Positions 9,942 to 20,998 of a stretch of DNA of 64,000 bases are shown piece after piece; position 1 is the first letter of the stretch, and every line of letters begins with the position of its first letter. The notes under the pieces were generated by a model, which was not told where the DNA came from, made no database searches, and was given only the letters and a program-made list of their open reading frames with translations. The position numbers and the translations under genes are program-made. Source of the DNA: Altericroceibacterium indicum (GTDB lineage Bacteria; Pseudomonadota; Alphaproteobacteria; Sphingomonadales; Sphingomonadaceae). The stretch spans positions 496,001-560,000 of the forward strand of contig NZ_WTYQ01000001.1 in the NCBI RefSeq assembly GCF_009828105.1, given 5' to 3'.

Positions 9942-10544
9942 CTAGTGGTATGCCGGGGATAGTGCTGCCTGGGCGAACCGGATAAGCTGATTTTCGGCTT
10001 CCTCGCCACTATTGGCAAAAACGCCTTCTCGTCTCAATCGGCTCCGTGGCGGCGGACCAAGTGATGCGCTGGCTATGAAACGCAGGCGTGCCATCAGTTC
10101 GTGAGGTGCCAGATGCTGGCAATATGGCAGGGCAAGCTGATAGATTTTGGCGGCCAGGCTTGTCATTTCCTGTGTCAGTTTCTCGCTCAATACGCCATTC
10201 TCGCGTGATACAATCTCATCAATGACTGACAAGGCACGTCCTGTCGGGGTGAAGGCTGCTGGAAAAAGCAGGGGTGCCAGCCAGCGGCGGATCAGAAGCT
10301 CGAACCCTCCTTCACCAGAAGGCAGGGGGGCATCAAGGCTCCGCCATGCTTCGCGCATCGGAGCGATATTATCTTCGCACAGCCTCTCAAGCAGGCCCGC
10401 AACACCGCCAAAATGATAGGTGATGAGCGCCGAGTTCAATCCTGCCAAATCGCCAATACGGCGAATGGTTAGCGATTGGACGCCTTGCTCAATCACAATC
10501 CGCTCTGCTGCTTCAAGAAGCTTGGTCTTGGTTTTGTGGCTCAC
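9942..10544 (-). CDS. TetR family transcriptional regulator
   Basis: 200-residue regulator. The N-terminus holds the TetR helix-turn-helix: LLEAAERIVIEQGVQSLTIRRIGDLAGL followed by ITYHFGG, where the recognition helix usually lies. The C-terminal ligand domain is not recognisable by eye. The start is GTG at 10544, the only in-frame choice, with a poor ribosome binding site. It is divergent from the CmcJ-type oxygenase, and a palindrome lies between them, so it likely represses itself and the oxygenase gene in response to an unknown small molecule. Confidence 0.88.
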   Translation of the reverse strand: MSHKTKTKLLEAAERIVIEQGVQSLTIRRIGDLAGLNSALITYHFGGVAGLLERLCEDNIAPMREAWRSLDAPLPSGEGGFELLIRRWLAPLLFPAAFTPTGRALSVIDEIVSRENGVLSEKLTQEMTSLAAKIYQLALPYCQHLAPHELMARLRFIASASLGPPPRSRLRREGVFANSGEEAENQLIRFAQAALSPAYH

Positions 10545-10564
10545 GTTTTCATCGTGCTGTTGCT

Positions 10565-10588
10565 AAATTTAATCACTTGCATAAATTT
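10565..10588. promoter_or_regulatory. Candidate TetR operator
   Basis: AAATTTA at 10565-10571 and TAAATTT at 10582-10588 are perfect inverted arms with a 10-base spacer. The site sits in the 109-bp divergent promoter between the TetR gene and the oxygenase. Size and place fit a TetR operator, but no binding data are available. Confidence 0.5.
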
Positions 10589-10653
10589 CTCATATCGGAG
10601 ATTTCTGTGCGTGCAAAGCGCGTTTATAAGCGCAAACCAAGAGGAAAGCTGAA

Positions 10654-11562
10654 ATGGCCATGACGAAGACGTCCGAGATTGAAGAAACGGCGCGGCAGAC
10701 GCGCACGATGATCCGCTATCTTGCCCCTGGTGACTTTGTAACACGGCGTTATGTTTCCCAAGGTGAAGAAATGAACACCGGCGAATATGCCGATTATGAG
10801 ATGATTATTCGCGATGGGATGCCGATTCGCGATCATTTCGAATTGGATCACCATGGCTTCATGCTGGCTTCTTCACCTACCGGGGTCAGTGATTTTCACG
10901 ATAAGGATGAAGTGTCCGCCAAATACGAGCGCGAAACGGAAGAAGCCATCAAGCGGCTCACCGGCGCAGACAAGGTGGTTGCACGAGGGTGGATGATCCG
11001 CACGTCACTCGACCTCAGTGAACACATCAAGAAAAAGCAGGCAAACTATCAGCATACGGGCGGTATTCAGCCGCCGGCCGGGGAAGCGCATATTGATTTC
11101 AATCCCCACACGGCCCGTATGGTGGCTGAAAAGACCTATCAGGAAAACTTCCCTGATGGTCCGGGCTTCAAGCGCTTTATTGCGACGAGTTTCTGGCGGA
11201 CATTCTCCCCCGGCCCGCAGGATGTACCTTTGGCCGTTTGTGACGGCGCTTCTGCACCGCTTGGAAATGAAGCATCCAACACCTTGTTTATCGTAGATGA
11301 ATTTCCTGAGGGCGATGCTCTGACCGCTCCGGTCGACGGAGAGGGTGAGATGATCGCCGCGACCATCTTTCGACACGATCCGAATCACCGCTGGTGGTAT
11401 TTTTCGAATATGAACGTTGATGATGTGCTGTTCTTCAAATTCTATGATTCTGATCAGAACACCACCTGGCGTTGCCCACATACGGCCTTTGTCGATTCCA
11501 GTTTTGCCGATGCAAAGCCGCGTGAAAGTATCGAGCTGCGGTCGATCGCATTTTTCGAATGA
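10654..11562 (+). CDS. CmcJ/NvfI family oxygenase
   Basis: Likely an Fe(II)/2-oxoglutarate-type hydroxylase of the CmcJ/NvfI (AsaB-like) family, which act in natural product and antibiotic tailoring. The 302 residues show the family layout: GFMLASSPTGVSDFHDKDEV, LTGADKVV, and AHIDFN with His146-x-Asp148 as the likely metal pair, then a conserved WWYFSNM and a closing CPHTAFVD. The ATG has GAGGAAAGC upstream. It is divergent from TetR with an operator-like palindrome between. Substrate unknown; no other biosynthesis gene is adjacent, so a detoxification or single-step modification role is also possible. Confidence 0.75.
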   Translation: MAMTKTSEIEETARQTRTMIRYLAPGDFVTRRYVSQGEEMNTGEYADYEMIIRDGMPIRDHFELDHHGFMLASSPTGVSDFHDKDEVSAKYERETEEAIKRLTGADKVVARGWMIRTSLDLSEHIKKKQANYQHTGGIQPPAGEAHIDFNPHTARMVAEKTYQENFPDGPGFKRFIATSFWRTFSPGPQDVPLAVCDGASAPLGNEASNTLFIVDEFPEGDALTAPVDGEGEMIAATIFRHDPNHRWWYFSNMNVDDVLFFKFYDSDQNTTWRCPHTAFVDSSFADAKPRESIELRSIAFFE

Positions 11563-11692
11563 TAGAACTCTGCCGTCTTTTACGGGGTGGTTTGGTTAGG
11601 TCGAATGCGCAGTTCAGGCATTTTGAGGCAAAAAGCGGTGAGCTGCGCAACTTCACTTGGCGTTCATCCAGAGGCTGGCTATAGGCTCTATC

Positions 11693-12502
11693 ATGTCATC
11701 GCCGACCACGAAAAATCGTTCGCTCATTCGCCCCGTGATGCTGGCTACGGCCACGCTGGCGACACTCCTCACTGCAGCATGTGGCGGGGGGCAGAAGCGT
11801 GAGGAAATGGCCTATGTCGCTCGCGATGTAGATTCGCTCTACACTGCGGCCAAGGATCGCCTCGATCAGGGCAATGCCAAGATGGCAGCGGCTCTGTTCG
11901 ATGAAGTCGAGCGACAGCATCCCTATTCGCCATGGGCGCGGCGGGCGCAGTTGATGAGCGCTTTCAGCTATTATGTGGCGCGCGATTACAACAAAGCCAT
12001 CCAGTCAGCGCAGCGTTTTCTGTCGATTCATCCGGGCAATAAGGATGCGCCTTACGCTTATTATCTGATTGCCTTGTCCTATTATGAGCAGATCAGCGAT
12101 GTTGAGCGGGATCAGAAAATCACCGAACAGGCGCTCACAGCCCTGACAGAGGTGGAAAGACGTTTCCCGGACAGCCCTTATGCGGCAGATGCCCGCTTGA
12201 AGACTGATCTGGTTTACGATCACCTTGCGGGCAAGGAAATGGAGATCGGGCGCTTCTATGAACGCTCCGGCCGTTGGTTGGCTGCGGAAATTCGTTTCCA
12301 GAACGTGATCAAGAAATATGATCAGACAAGCCATACTCCTGAAGCATTGTTCCGTTTGACGGAAACCAATCTTGCTCTTGGTATCCCGAGTGAAGCGAAG
12401 AAATATGCTGCGGTGCTGGGGGCTAATTACCCTGGCAGCAAATGGTATGAGCGAGCCTATTCGCTGATGGAAAGCAAGGCTCCACAAGTCGCGGCCAATT
12501 GA
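11693..12502 (+). CDS. bamD: Outer membrane assembly lipoprotein BamD
   Basis: Essential BAM complex subunit that helps insert beta-barrel proteins into the outer membrane. The 269-residue protein from ATG 11693 starts with a lipoprotein signal ending in the lipobox LTAAC, then GGG. The body is a run of TPR-like helices: LYTAAKDRLDQGNAKMAAALFDEVERQHPYSPWARRAQLM and AIQSAQRFLSIHPGN match BamD closely. A TTG at 11657 would add 12 residues before the signal and is less likely. A terminator follows directly, and recN lies after it, the common alphaproteobacterial order. Confidence 0.94.
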   Translation: MSSPTTKNRSLIRPVMLATATLATLLTAACGGGQKREEMAYVARDVDSLYTAAKDRLDQGNAKMAAALFDEVERQHPYSPWARRAQLMSAFSYYVARDYNKAIQSAQRFLSIHPGNKDAPYAYYLIALSYYEQISDVERDQKITEQALTALTEVERRFPDSPYAADARLKTDLVYDHLAGKEMEIGRFYERSGRWLAAEIRFQNVIKKYDQTSHTPEALFRLTETNLALGIPSEAKKYAAVLGANYPGSKWYERAYSLMESKAPQVAAN

Positions 12503-12514
12503 GCCTGACACGAC

Positions 12515-12539
12515 AAAGCAGCCTACGGGCTGCTTTTTT
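12515..12539 (+). terminator. Terminator after bamD
   Basis: AAAGCAGCC at 12515-12523 pairs with GGCTGCTTT at 12528-12536 around a four-base loop, and a run of six T follows. A textbook factor-independent terminator 12 bp after bamD. Confidence 0.93.
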
Positions 12540-12656
12540 GTTTGTACGTCAAGATTCGTGATGGAGTATCGGTGCGGATCATTTCAAGAACATTTATCGC
12601 GCAAAGTGCTGAGAACAGGTGACGCGGGGCTTCACTTGGGCTAATTGCCAATATCG

Positions 12657-14321
12657 ATGCTAACCGCACTGACCATTCGCAACATTGTCCTCATCGAGGC
12701 GCTTGAATTGTCTTTCGGGCCGGGATTGGGCGTGCTCACCGGGGAAACCGGGGCGGGCAAGTCAATTCTGCTCGATGCTGTCGGGCTGATCCTTGGTAAT
12801 CGCGCGGATAGCGGGCTTGTTCGGGCAGGAGAGGATCAGGCCAGCGTTACCGCCAGCTTTGATTTTTCCGCTTTGCCAGATGCGATTCACAAGGCGCTTA
12901 TCGACGCTGAAATCGATCTGGAAGCGGGCGAACCGCTGATTATTCGCCGCCGGGTCAAGGCTGATGGCGGCTCCAAGGCGTTCATCAACGACCAGCCTGT
13001 GGGTGTTGCTCTGCTGCGCGAGATTGCGCCTGCTTTGGTAGAGCTTCACGGTCAGCATGATGATCGGGGCCTGGTTAACGCCAAGGGGCACCGCGCTTTG
13101 CTGGATCGCTATGCGCTGGTTGATCTGGCCGAAATCGAAGCTGCATGGAAAGCATGGCGAGCGGCGGAAAACCGTCTGGCAGATGCGCGCGCGGCGATTG
13201 AACAGGCCAAGGCTGAAGAAGATTTGCTCGGCGCGCATCTGGCAGAGCTGGAAGCGTTAGATCCGCAAGTGGGTGAGGAGGAAGAACTCGCGCTTGCCCG
13301 CGCTGATATGCAGAAGGGTGAAAAGCTCGCCGGTGATCTCGAAGATTTGCGCCATCTGTGGGACGGTTCCGATTCGGCTCTGGCGATTTTGCGCAGTTCT
13401 GCGCGGCGGCTGGACCGGATCGCGTCCGAACATGCTTTGCTTGCCGAAGCCCTGGCCGCGCTTGATCGGGCCGTGATTGAAGCAGGCGAAGCGGAAGAAA
13501 AGCTCGAAGCGGCGGCGCAGGCTTTGCAATTTGAGCCAACCGAGCTGGACCGGATCGAAACGCGCCTGTTTGAAATGCGTGCGCTGGCCCGCAAACATGG
13601 TTGTCAGCCTGATCTTTTACCAGCGCGCCTTGCTGAAATGCGCAAAGCGCTTGCGTCGATTGAAGGCAGCGAAGCAGAAATCTCTCAACTTGAACAGGTG
13701 GCGCGAGCTGCGGGCGAGCTTTACCGCACCTTGGCTGAAAAGCTCCACGCTCAACGTGTTGAAGCGGCAGAGCGGCTGGATAAGGCTGTTGCTGCTGAAC
13801 TGGCCCCTCTTAAGCTCGATGCCGCACGTTTCCGCACTGCAGTCACGGCATTGCCAGAGGACCGCTGGGGGCCGCTGGGGATGGATGCGGCGGAATTTAT
13901 GATTGCCACCAATCCGGGGGCTGACTTTGCGCCTTTGGCCAAGATCGCCAGTGGTGGTGAGTTGTCGCGCTTTATCCTCGCGTTGAAAGTGGCGCTGGCG
14001 GAGCAGGGCGGGGCGGCTACGGTGATCTTTGATGAAATCGACCGAGGTGTTGGCGGCGCGGTGGCTTCAGCCATTGGTGAAAGGTTGGCGCGCCTTGCCA
14101 GCAGTGGGCAATTGCTGGCCGTTACGCATAGCCCGCAGGTCGCAGCGCGTGGCAAGATGCATTATATGATCGCCAAAAGCTCTGAGGGTACTGTGACCCG
14201 AACGGGTGTCGCACTACTCAGCGATGCGGGCCGTCAGGAAGAAATCGCGCGGATGTTATCTGGCGCAGAAATTACCGAAGAAGCGCGTGCGCAGGCGGAC
14301 AGGTTACTGGAAGCAGTCTGA
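12657..14321 (+). CDS. recN: DNA repair protein RecN
   Basis: SMC-like ATPase for double-strand break repair. The 554 residues from ATG 12657 begin with LTIRNIVLIEALEL and the Walker A motif GETGAGKS (29-36). A long coiled-coil centre, rich in alanine and glutamate, separates the N- and C-terminal ATPase halves. The C-terminal half carries SGGELSRF and FDEIDRGVGG (Walker B). A TTG at 12645 is an alternative start. No SOS-box was searched for reliably. ligA follows after 93 bp. Confidence 0.95.
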   Translation: MLTALTIRNIVLIEALELSFGPGLGVLTGETGAGKSILLDAVGLILGNRADSGLVRAGEDQASVTASFDFSALPDAIHKALIDAEIDLEAGEPLIIRRRVKADGGSKAFINDQPVGVALLREIAPALVELHGQHDDRGLVNAKGHRALLDRYALVDLAEIEAAWKAWRAAENRLADARAAIEQAKAEEDLLGAHLAELEALDPQVGEEEELALARADMQKGEKLAGDLEDLRHLWDGSDSALAILRSSARRLDRIASEHALLAEALAALDRAVIEAGEAEEKLEAAAQALQFEPTELDRIETRLFEMRALARKHGCQPDLLPARLAEMRKALASIEGSEAEISQLEQVARAAGELYRTLAEKLHAQRVEAAERLDKAVAAELAPLKLDAARFRTAVTALPEDRWGPLGMDAAEFMIATNPGADFAPLAKIASGGELSRFILALKVALAEQGGAATVIFDEIDRGVGGAVASAIGERLARLASSGQLLAVTHSPQVAARGKMHYMIAKSSEGTVTRTGVALLSDAGRQEEIARMLSGAEITEEARAQADRLLEAV

Positions 14322-14375
14322 ATTTGCGCAGCATTTTTGCCGCCGCAGCAAGATCATGTGAATGGACGCGGCTGA

Positions 14376-16597
<2,222 letters not shown>

Positions 16598-16598
<1 letters not shown>

Positions 16599-16630
16599 GC
16601 GCGAAGCGATGGCAGGAATGGCTTCGCGCC
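16598..16630. terminator. Hairpin between ligA and AhpD-like gene
   Basis: GGCGCGAAGC starting in the ligA stop codon (16598) pairs perfectly with GCTTCGCGCC at 16621-16630, loop 13. It lies between converging genes and may stop transcription from both sides, although no T-run follows. Confidence 0.5.
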
Positions 16631-16637
16631 TGTGCCG

Positions 16638-17090
16638 TTATGCCGTCAGGCTTTTTGGCGGCGTACGGAAGCTCACCGCCATGCGGTTATAGGCCCCCAT
16701 CAGGCCGATTGCCATGGTCAGATCGACGACTTCCTTGTCATCAAATTCCTCCCTCACATTGTCATAGGCTTCATCGGGCACATGCGTGTCACCGGCATAG
16801 GTGACGATTTCGGCCCATTCGAGTGCTGCCTGTTCACGCGATGAAAACAGGCCTTCCATTTCATCCCAGACAGACACCAGATTGATCTTGTTTTGTGGCA
16901 TTCCCTCTTCGATCAGGGCGCTGCAATGCGTGTCGATGCAATAGGCGCATCCATTGATCTGGCTGACGCGGAGATAGACCAGCTCAATGAGAATGCGGGG
17001 CAGGCCGCATTTTGAAATATAATTGTGAACCCCAGCCATGGCCTTCATGCCTTCTGGCGATATTTGGTGATATTTGAGTCTCGGCTGCAT
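16638..17090 (-). CDS. AhpD-like carboxymuconolactone decarboxylase family protein
   Basis: 150-residue all-helical protein of the AhpD/CMD family. The key motif CAYCIDTH (CxxC-x3-His) is the redox-active pair of alkylhydroperoxidase-type members; a catabolic decarboxylase would lack it. The start ATG at 17090 removes 21 residues of the longer frame, which have no family match. Likely reduces organic peroxides using a dithiol partner, but the substrate is unknown. It converges with ligA and shares direction with the DUF2459 gene upstream. Confidence 0.85.
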   Translation of the reverse strand: MQPRLKYHQISPEGMKAMAGVHNYISKCGLPRILIELVYLRVSQINGCAYCIDTHCSALIEEGMPQNKINLVSVWDEMEGLFSSREQAALEWAEIVTYAGDTHVPDEAYDNVREEFDDKEVVDLTMAIGLMGAYNRMAVSFRTPPKSLTA

Positions 17091-17172
17091 TGGGCTTTTC
17101 CTTTGGCTATTACGAAAAACGTAAGCCTGCAGGTTGCGGGTGCAAGATGACATTTTGCCCGCTTAACCTGTG

Positions 17173-17877
17173 TCAGCTTTGCCCTTCAGGAGGGCGCGCA
17201 ATCCATTTCATCACTCCGCCGGCAAAGGGTGTCCACCATCCGGTTTTGACGCCCGCGGCGGCGAGCATATTGCTGGTCCACTGATTGCAGGTGTTGCGGG
17301 CGGTATATTCGCCTTGCGTGTCATAGAAGACATCCTGCGCAAAATAGCCGTGGTGGCGGATGCGTGGGCGTTTTGGGACGGAGCGCTCTATAGCAGTAAC
17401 GAGCCTGGCGTATTGGGCACGGGTCAGCATGATGGGGCGTACTGTGTCTGATGGGGCGGGGCGCACATAATGGCTCACATGCAGCACGCCTTTGCCGCCG
17501 ACACCGATAATCCGCAGAACGGTGAGTGGAGACAGATCAGCCCATGTGGGTGTGTTGAGAAACACTTCATGTTCGCCCCAACTGATCGAGAGGTGGGTGT
17601 AGGGGGCATAGGGATCGGCAATGTCCTCAGCCGGGAAATCGCCGCGCCAATCCTTGATGTCATTCACCAGTGGGACGATCAGAGATGTGTGCACGCCATT
17701 GGTTTCCACCATGACTTCCATGCCGTGATCCGGCTCCACCCAATCAGCATTGCGCGGGATGGAGGAACCGATCCAACTGCCCAGCAAAAACAGTAGCACA
17801 GCCGCGATCACGCCGATGAGAACGGCGCGCAAGGCCTTGAGAAAGCGGCTTAGCGTAAAGATCGGCGGCGAAGCCAC
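17173..17877 (-). CDS. DUF2459 / TIGR02117 family membrane-anchored protein
   Basis: 234 residues with one N-terminal membrane helix (about 16-36) and a periplasmic body. The family signatures are ETNGVHTSLIVP, ISWGEHEVFLNTPTW and TRNTCNQWTSNMLAAAGV (a Cys-Asn-Gln-Trp segment with conserved C and N typical of TIGR02117). Function is unknown in the family, though the fold resembles cysteine peptidase-like proteins. Starts at GTG 17877 inside the end of prmA, overlapping it by 28 bp, so the two are probably transcribed together. Confidence 0.75.
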   Translation of the reverse strand: MASPPIFTLSRFLKALRAVLIGVIAAVLLFLLGSWIGSSIPRNADWVEPDHGMEVMVETNGVHTSLIVPLVNDIKDWRGDFPAEDIADPYAPYTHLSISWGEHEVFLNTPTWADLSPLTVLRIIGVGGKGVLHVSHYVRPAPSDTVRPIMLTRAQYARLVTAIERSVPKRPRIRHHGYFAQDVFYDTQGEYTARNTCNQWTSNMLAAAGVKTGWWTPFAGGVMKWIARPPEGQS

Positions 17878-18761
17878 AGGATCGACCAGTCTCCATTGAC
17901 AAGGCGTGAAGCAAGACGGAAGCCGACGCGGCTATAGGCTTTGCGGACCGTTTCTTCCTGCGTTGTGAGCAGCCCGGCGAGCAGCAAATGGCCGCGCGGC
18001 GGCACGCTGTCAGCAAAATCCTTCGAAAGTTCAACCAGCGGGCCAGCCAGGATATTGGCAATCAGCAGATCATAAGGGCCGCGTGATTGCAGCAAAGGGT
18101 GGGCCATGCCATCGGCAATCACCATAGTCGTTTCACCCGGCCCAGCGCCCAATTTCAGGCCATTCAAGGCGGCGTTTTCAATCACGACCTGCGCACAAAC
18201 ATCATCAATATCGCTCGCCGTGGCTTTTGCACTGGGCCACAGGTCCAGCGCGGCGAAAGCCAGCAAGCCGGTGCCAGTGCCAATATCAGCGATATTGCGT
18301 GCCACCACGCCACGCTTTTTCATGGCGGTGAGCATGGCAAGGCAGCCTGCCGTGGTTTTGTGTTGGCCGGTTCCAAAAGCCTGGCTTGCGGGAATGGCGA
18401 AATCGGTGATGCCTGTTTCATGCAAAGGCGGGTGATCTGGCGTGTGGATATGGAAACTGCCCGCACGAATGGGATCGACGCCCTTCTGGCTTTCCGTGAC
18501 CCAATCGGTTTCAGGGAGTTTCTCAACTTCTAACGAAGGCGCACCATCGGCGAAGAGGGCCTGAACGGCGGCCTTGTCAGCCTTGGTGGGGTTACGCGGA
18601 ACCCATGCTTCGAGAACCCAATCATTCGGTCGGGCTTCTTCAACTTCCCGCCCGGAAATAACGATATCAAAATCCCAGTCGAGAACATCTTCATGCGCCA
18701 AAAGTGCATCCTGCACCGTTTCTTTCGGCGCGAAGAGGCTGATTTTCCAACTCGTGGCCAT
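17850..18761 (-). CDS. prmA: Ribosomal protein L11 methyltransferase PrmA
   Basis: SAM-dependent trimethylation of L11. The 303-residue protein from ATG 18761 follows a clean GGAG six bases upstream. It has an N-terminal L11-binding region followed by the class I methyltransferase fold: IADIGTGTGLLAFAAL is motif I, with VIENAALNG and LLIANILAGPL matching the PrmA signature. The ATG is preferred over a frame-extension that adds 15 residues. It overlaps the DUF2459 gene downstream. Confidence 0.93.
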   Translation of the reverse strand: MATSWKISLFAPKETVQDALLAHEDVLDWDFDIVISGREVEEARPNDWVLEAWVPRNPTKADKAAVQALFADGAPSLEVEKLPETDWVTESQKGVDPIRAGSFHIHTPDHPPLHETGITDFAIPASQAFGTGQHKTTAGCLAMLTAMKKRGVVARNIADIGTGTGLLAFAALDLWPSAKATASDIDDVCAQVVIENAALNGLKLGAGPGETTMVIADGMAHPLLQSRGPYDLLIANILAGPLVELSKDFADSVPPRGHLLLAGLLTTQEETVRKAYSRVGFRLASRLVNGDWSILWLRRRSLR

Positions 18762-18851
18762 GTGAACTCCATTTGCGCGACCTGACCTGAGATTTTTCTC
18801 CGGCAAGCGCTCACATGCGCAGAAACTACAGTTATTGCAATTTTTTCGCGC

Positions 18852-19772
18852 TTATCCGGGCTTTTCTTCGTTTAATCTGGCGTCCAGCCGCTCGGAAATT
18901 CCGCTCGCATAGGCGCGGCAGGATGGTTCGCCGAATGGCGTGCCAAAGGAAAAGCGTTTCCACATCTGGCTGGCAGATGGGTGAGGCGTGAGCAGGATGG
19001 TGCAATCAAGCTGGGCGAGGTGAGCCAACCCTTCACGAAAGCTCTCAACATATTCAGGGTGATCGCTGAAGCGATAGGAGCCCGTTGATATGGGAGAGAG
19101 ACTGTCTGCATAGACCATTGCCGCGCATGTTTCGCCTGCGCAGGAACGCCATTGCCAGCTTGTCGCCCCCGGTGTGTGGCCGGGTGTTGCATGGGGCATG
19201 ATCGCGATGGAGCCAAGCAGCAAAGGCTTCGCATTTTCCAGCGTGCCAACAACATGAGCGGGTTCAAACGAACCATCATCGGATTTTTGCGGATCGCCCT
19301 CAGAGGGGTGTCCGCTTTCCATGGCAGCTTTCGCTTCGGGCATGACCATCAGCTTGGCGCCCGTCTGTCGCTGCAATTCGGCAATTCCACCCACATGGTC
19401 GAAATGCTCATGGCTGATGAGCAGCAATTTTATGTCGGAAAGTTTGAAGCCAAGCTTTCCGATATTGGCTGCGATGAGGCTTGCCCCCTCCTTGGTTCCG
19501 CCATCGATCAACACATGGCCCTTATCCCCAGTGATGAGGATTGCTGAAATTCCGCATGTGCCCACGTAGTAAGTGTTGCCGTAAATCTGGAATGGCGGGC
19601 CGGGTTTGTCCCAATCGTCCCATTGTTTGCATTGCTTTGCCCATGCCATTTGCCCGGCGGCATCCCAACCAGGTTGGTCGGCCTGCTCAACCTGTGCGCT
19701 TGCAGCTAAAGGGCTGCCCAAAGTGAGTGCGGCAATGGCAAGGCAGTGCCGTTTCAAGGATTTAACGGACAT
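18852..19772 (-). CDS. Subclass B3 metallo-beta-lactamase
   Basis: Periplasmic zinc beta-lactamase. The 306 residues start with a signal peptide (cleaved near residue 26, AASA-Q). The B3 zinc ligands are all seen: HEHFDH (His121, His123, Asp125, His126), His199 in PGHTPGATSW, and His264 in LTPHPSA. The GHTPGATSW motif is a hallmark of B3 enzymes, and His at 121 is the usual residue there. So hydrolysis of carbapenems is likely but untested. The ATG at 19772 lies 11 bp inside the end of the SDR gene, with GGAG six bases upstream. Some B3-like members are lactonases; the full ligand set favours lactamase. Confidence 0.88.
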   Translation of the reverse strand: MSVKSLKRHCLAIAALTLGSPLAASAQVEQADQPGWDAAGQMAWAKQCKQWDDWDKPGPPFQIYGNTYYVGTCGISAILITGDKGHVLIDGGTKEGASLIAANIGKLGFKLSDIKLLLISHEHFDHVGGIAELQRQTGAKLMVMPEAKAAMESGHPSEGDPQKSDDGSFEPAHVVGTLENAKPLLLGSIAIMPHATPGHTPGATSWQWRSCAGETCAAMVYADSLSPISTGSYRFSDHPEYVESFREGLAHLAQLDCTILLTPHPSASQMWKRFSFGTPFGEPSCRAYASGISERLDARLNEEKPG

Positions 19773-20478
19773 AGCTCGCTCCATTGGCATCCAGCGTTGC
19801 GCCGGTCATGCTTTCAGGGGCGTCGAGCGCGCAGAAGGTCGCGATTTTGGCAATTTCCTGTGGCGTGGCCACCCGGCCAAGAGGAATGTCTTTGAGCAAA
19901 ACAGGTCCGCCCCGGCTTTCCAGAAAATCACCGTTCACTGCGGTATCGGTGAAGCCCGGCGTAATCGCATAGCTCATAATTCCATCCGCTGCATAAGCGC
20001 GTGCAATGGTCTTATGCATGGCCAGCATTCCGCCCTTGGCTGCAGCATAATGCCAATGGTCAGGCGAATCGCCCCGGTGGCCTGCGCGGCTGGCAATATG
20101 AACGATCCGGCCACTAACGCCTCTTTCCTGCCAATGCTGAACTGCAAAGCGACAGAGCTGTGCAGCGGAGGTCAGGTTGATGCGCAAGGTTTCTTCCCAG
20201 CCATCAAGCCATTCAATATCGGACGAGTCGACAGGGTTGGCAGCAAAATAACCAGCATTATTGATCAATACATCGATTCGGCCGTCACTGCGGGCAAGCG
20301 CTTCCTGCCAGAGAATTTGTGCGGCGCTTGGTTCACTGAAATCGGCAGAAATTATGTCGCTGCTATAAGGCTTTGAGGCGTGGCGAAGTACCCGTGCCCC
20401 TCGCAATTGCAGCAATTCCACGGTTGCTTTACCTATTCCGCGGCTGGACCCGGTGACGAGTATCGTTGGTTGTTCCAT
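19762..20478 (-). CDS. Short-chain dehydrogenase/reductase
   Basis: 238-residue NAD(P)-dependent oxidoreductase. It has TGSSRGIG near the N-terminus, NNAG, the serine in ASRAG, and the catalytic YAAAK motif. The C-terminal DANGASY replaces the common VDGG. Substrate unknown. It is the first gene of a two-gene unit with the beta-lactamase: the stop overlaps the downstream ATG. It is divergent from sdhC with 131 bp between. Confidence 0.88.
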   Translation of the reverse strand: MEQPTILVTGSSRGIGKATVELLQLRGARVLRHASKPYSSDIISADFSEPSAAQILWQEALARSDGRIDVLINNAGYFAANPVDSSDIEWLDGWEETLRINLTSAAQLCRFAVQHWQERGVSGRIVHIASRAGHRGDSPDHWHYAAAKGGMLAMHKTIARAYAADGIMSYAITPGFTDTAVNGDFLESRGGPVLLKDIPLGRVATPQEIAKIATFCALDAPESMTGATLDANGASYVR

Positions 20479-20609
20479 AGGGTTTCGATAGGCGGAACAT
20501 GGCCTTCAGCCAAGTCGTTGGCTTGCTTCGGGGCTGGATTTCGTTAAGGGAGAGCCATCTATCTGGCGCGTGGCTGGCACGCGCGGTCACATTCTGGGTT
20601 AGGCGAAAC

Positions 20610-20987
20610 ATGGCGAACCGTCCGCTCTCACCGCATCTGCAAGTCTATAAATGGGGCCCGCATATGGCGGCCTCGATCTTTCACCGGGCTACCGGGAGCG
20701 CATTGTCTTTGGCGGCGCTGCCGGTTCTGCTCTGGTGGCTGGGTGCTCTGGCCAGCGGGCCGGACGCTTATGCAACCTTCAGCGCGGTGGCGACATCGTG
20801 GATTGGTATCATCGTTCTGATCGGGATTAGCTGGTCTTTTTTCCATCATAGCGTTTCCGGTATACGCCACTTCGTCCTTGATTTGGGGGCTGGCTTTGAG
20901 CTGAAGGCGAACCGTGCAGGTTCTGTCGCTACCTTTGTTATCGCGCTTGTGCTGACCGCTGCCTTCTGGGCAGCGATTCTGCTTTAA
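20610..20987 (+). CDS. sdhC: Succinate dehydrogenase cytochrome b556 subunit SdhC
   Basis: Membrane anchor of complex II that binds haem b. The 125-residue protein from ATG 20610 has the SdhC motif RPLSPHLQVYKW, then HRATGSAL and three membrane helices; HHSVSGIRH in helix II includes the conserved haem-ligand histidine. A longer frame from 20499 adds 37 residues with no match. First gene of sdhC-sdhD-sdhA, 11 bp before sdhD. Confidence 0.94.
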   Translation: MANRPLSPHLQVYKWGPHMAASIFHRATGSALSLAALPVLLWWLGALASGPDAYATFSAVATSWIGIIVLIGISWSFFHHSVSGIRHFVLDLGAGFELKANRAGSVATFVIALVLTAAFWAAILL

Positions 20988-20998
20988 GGATCACTACT

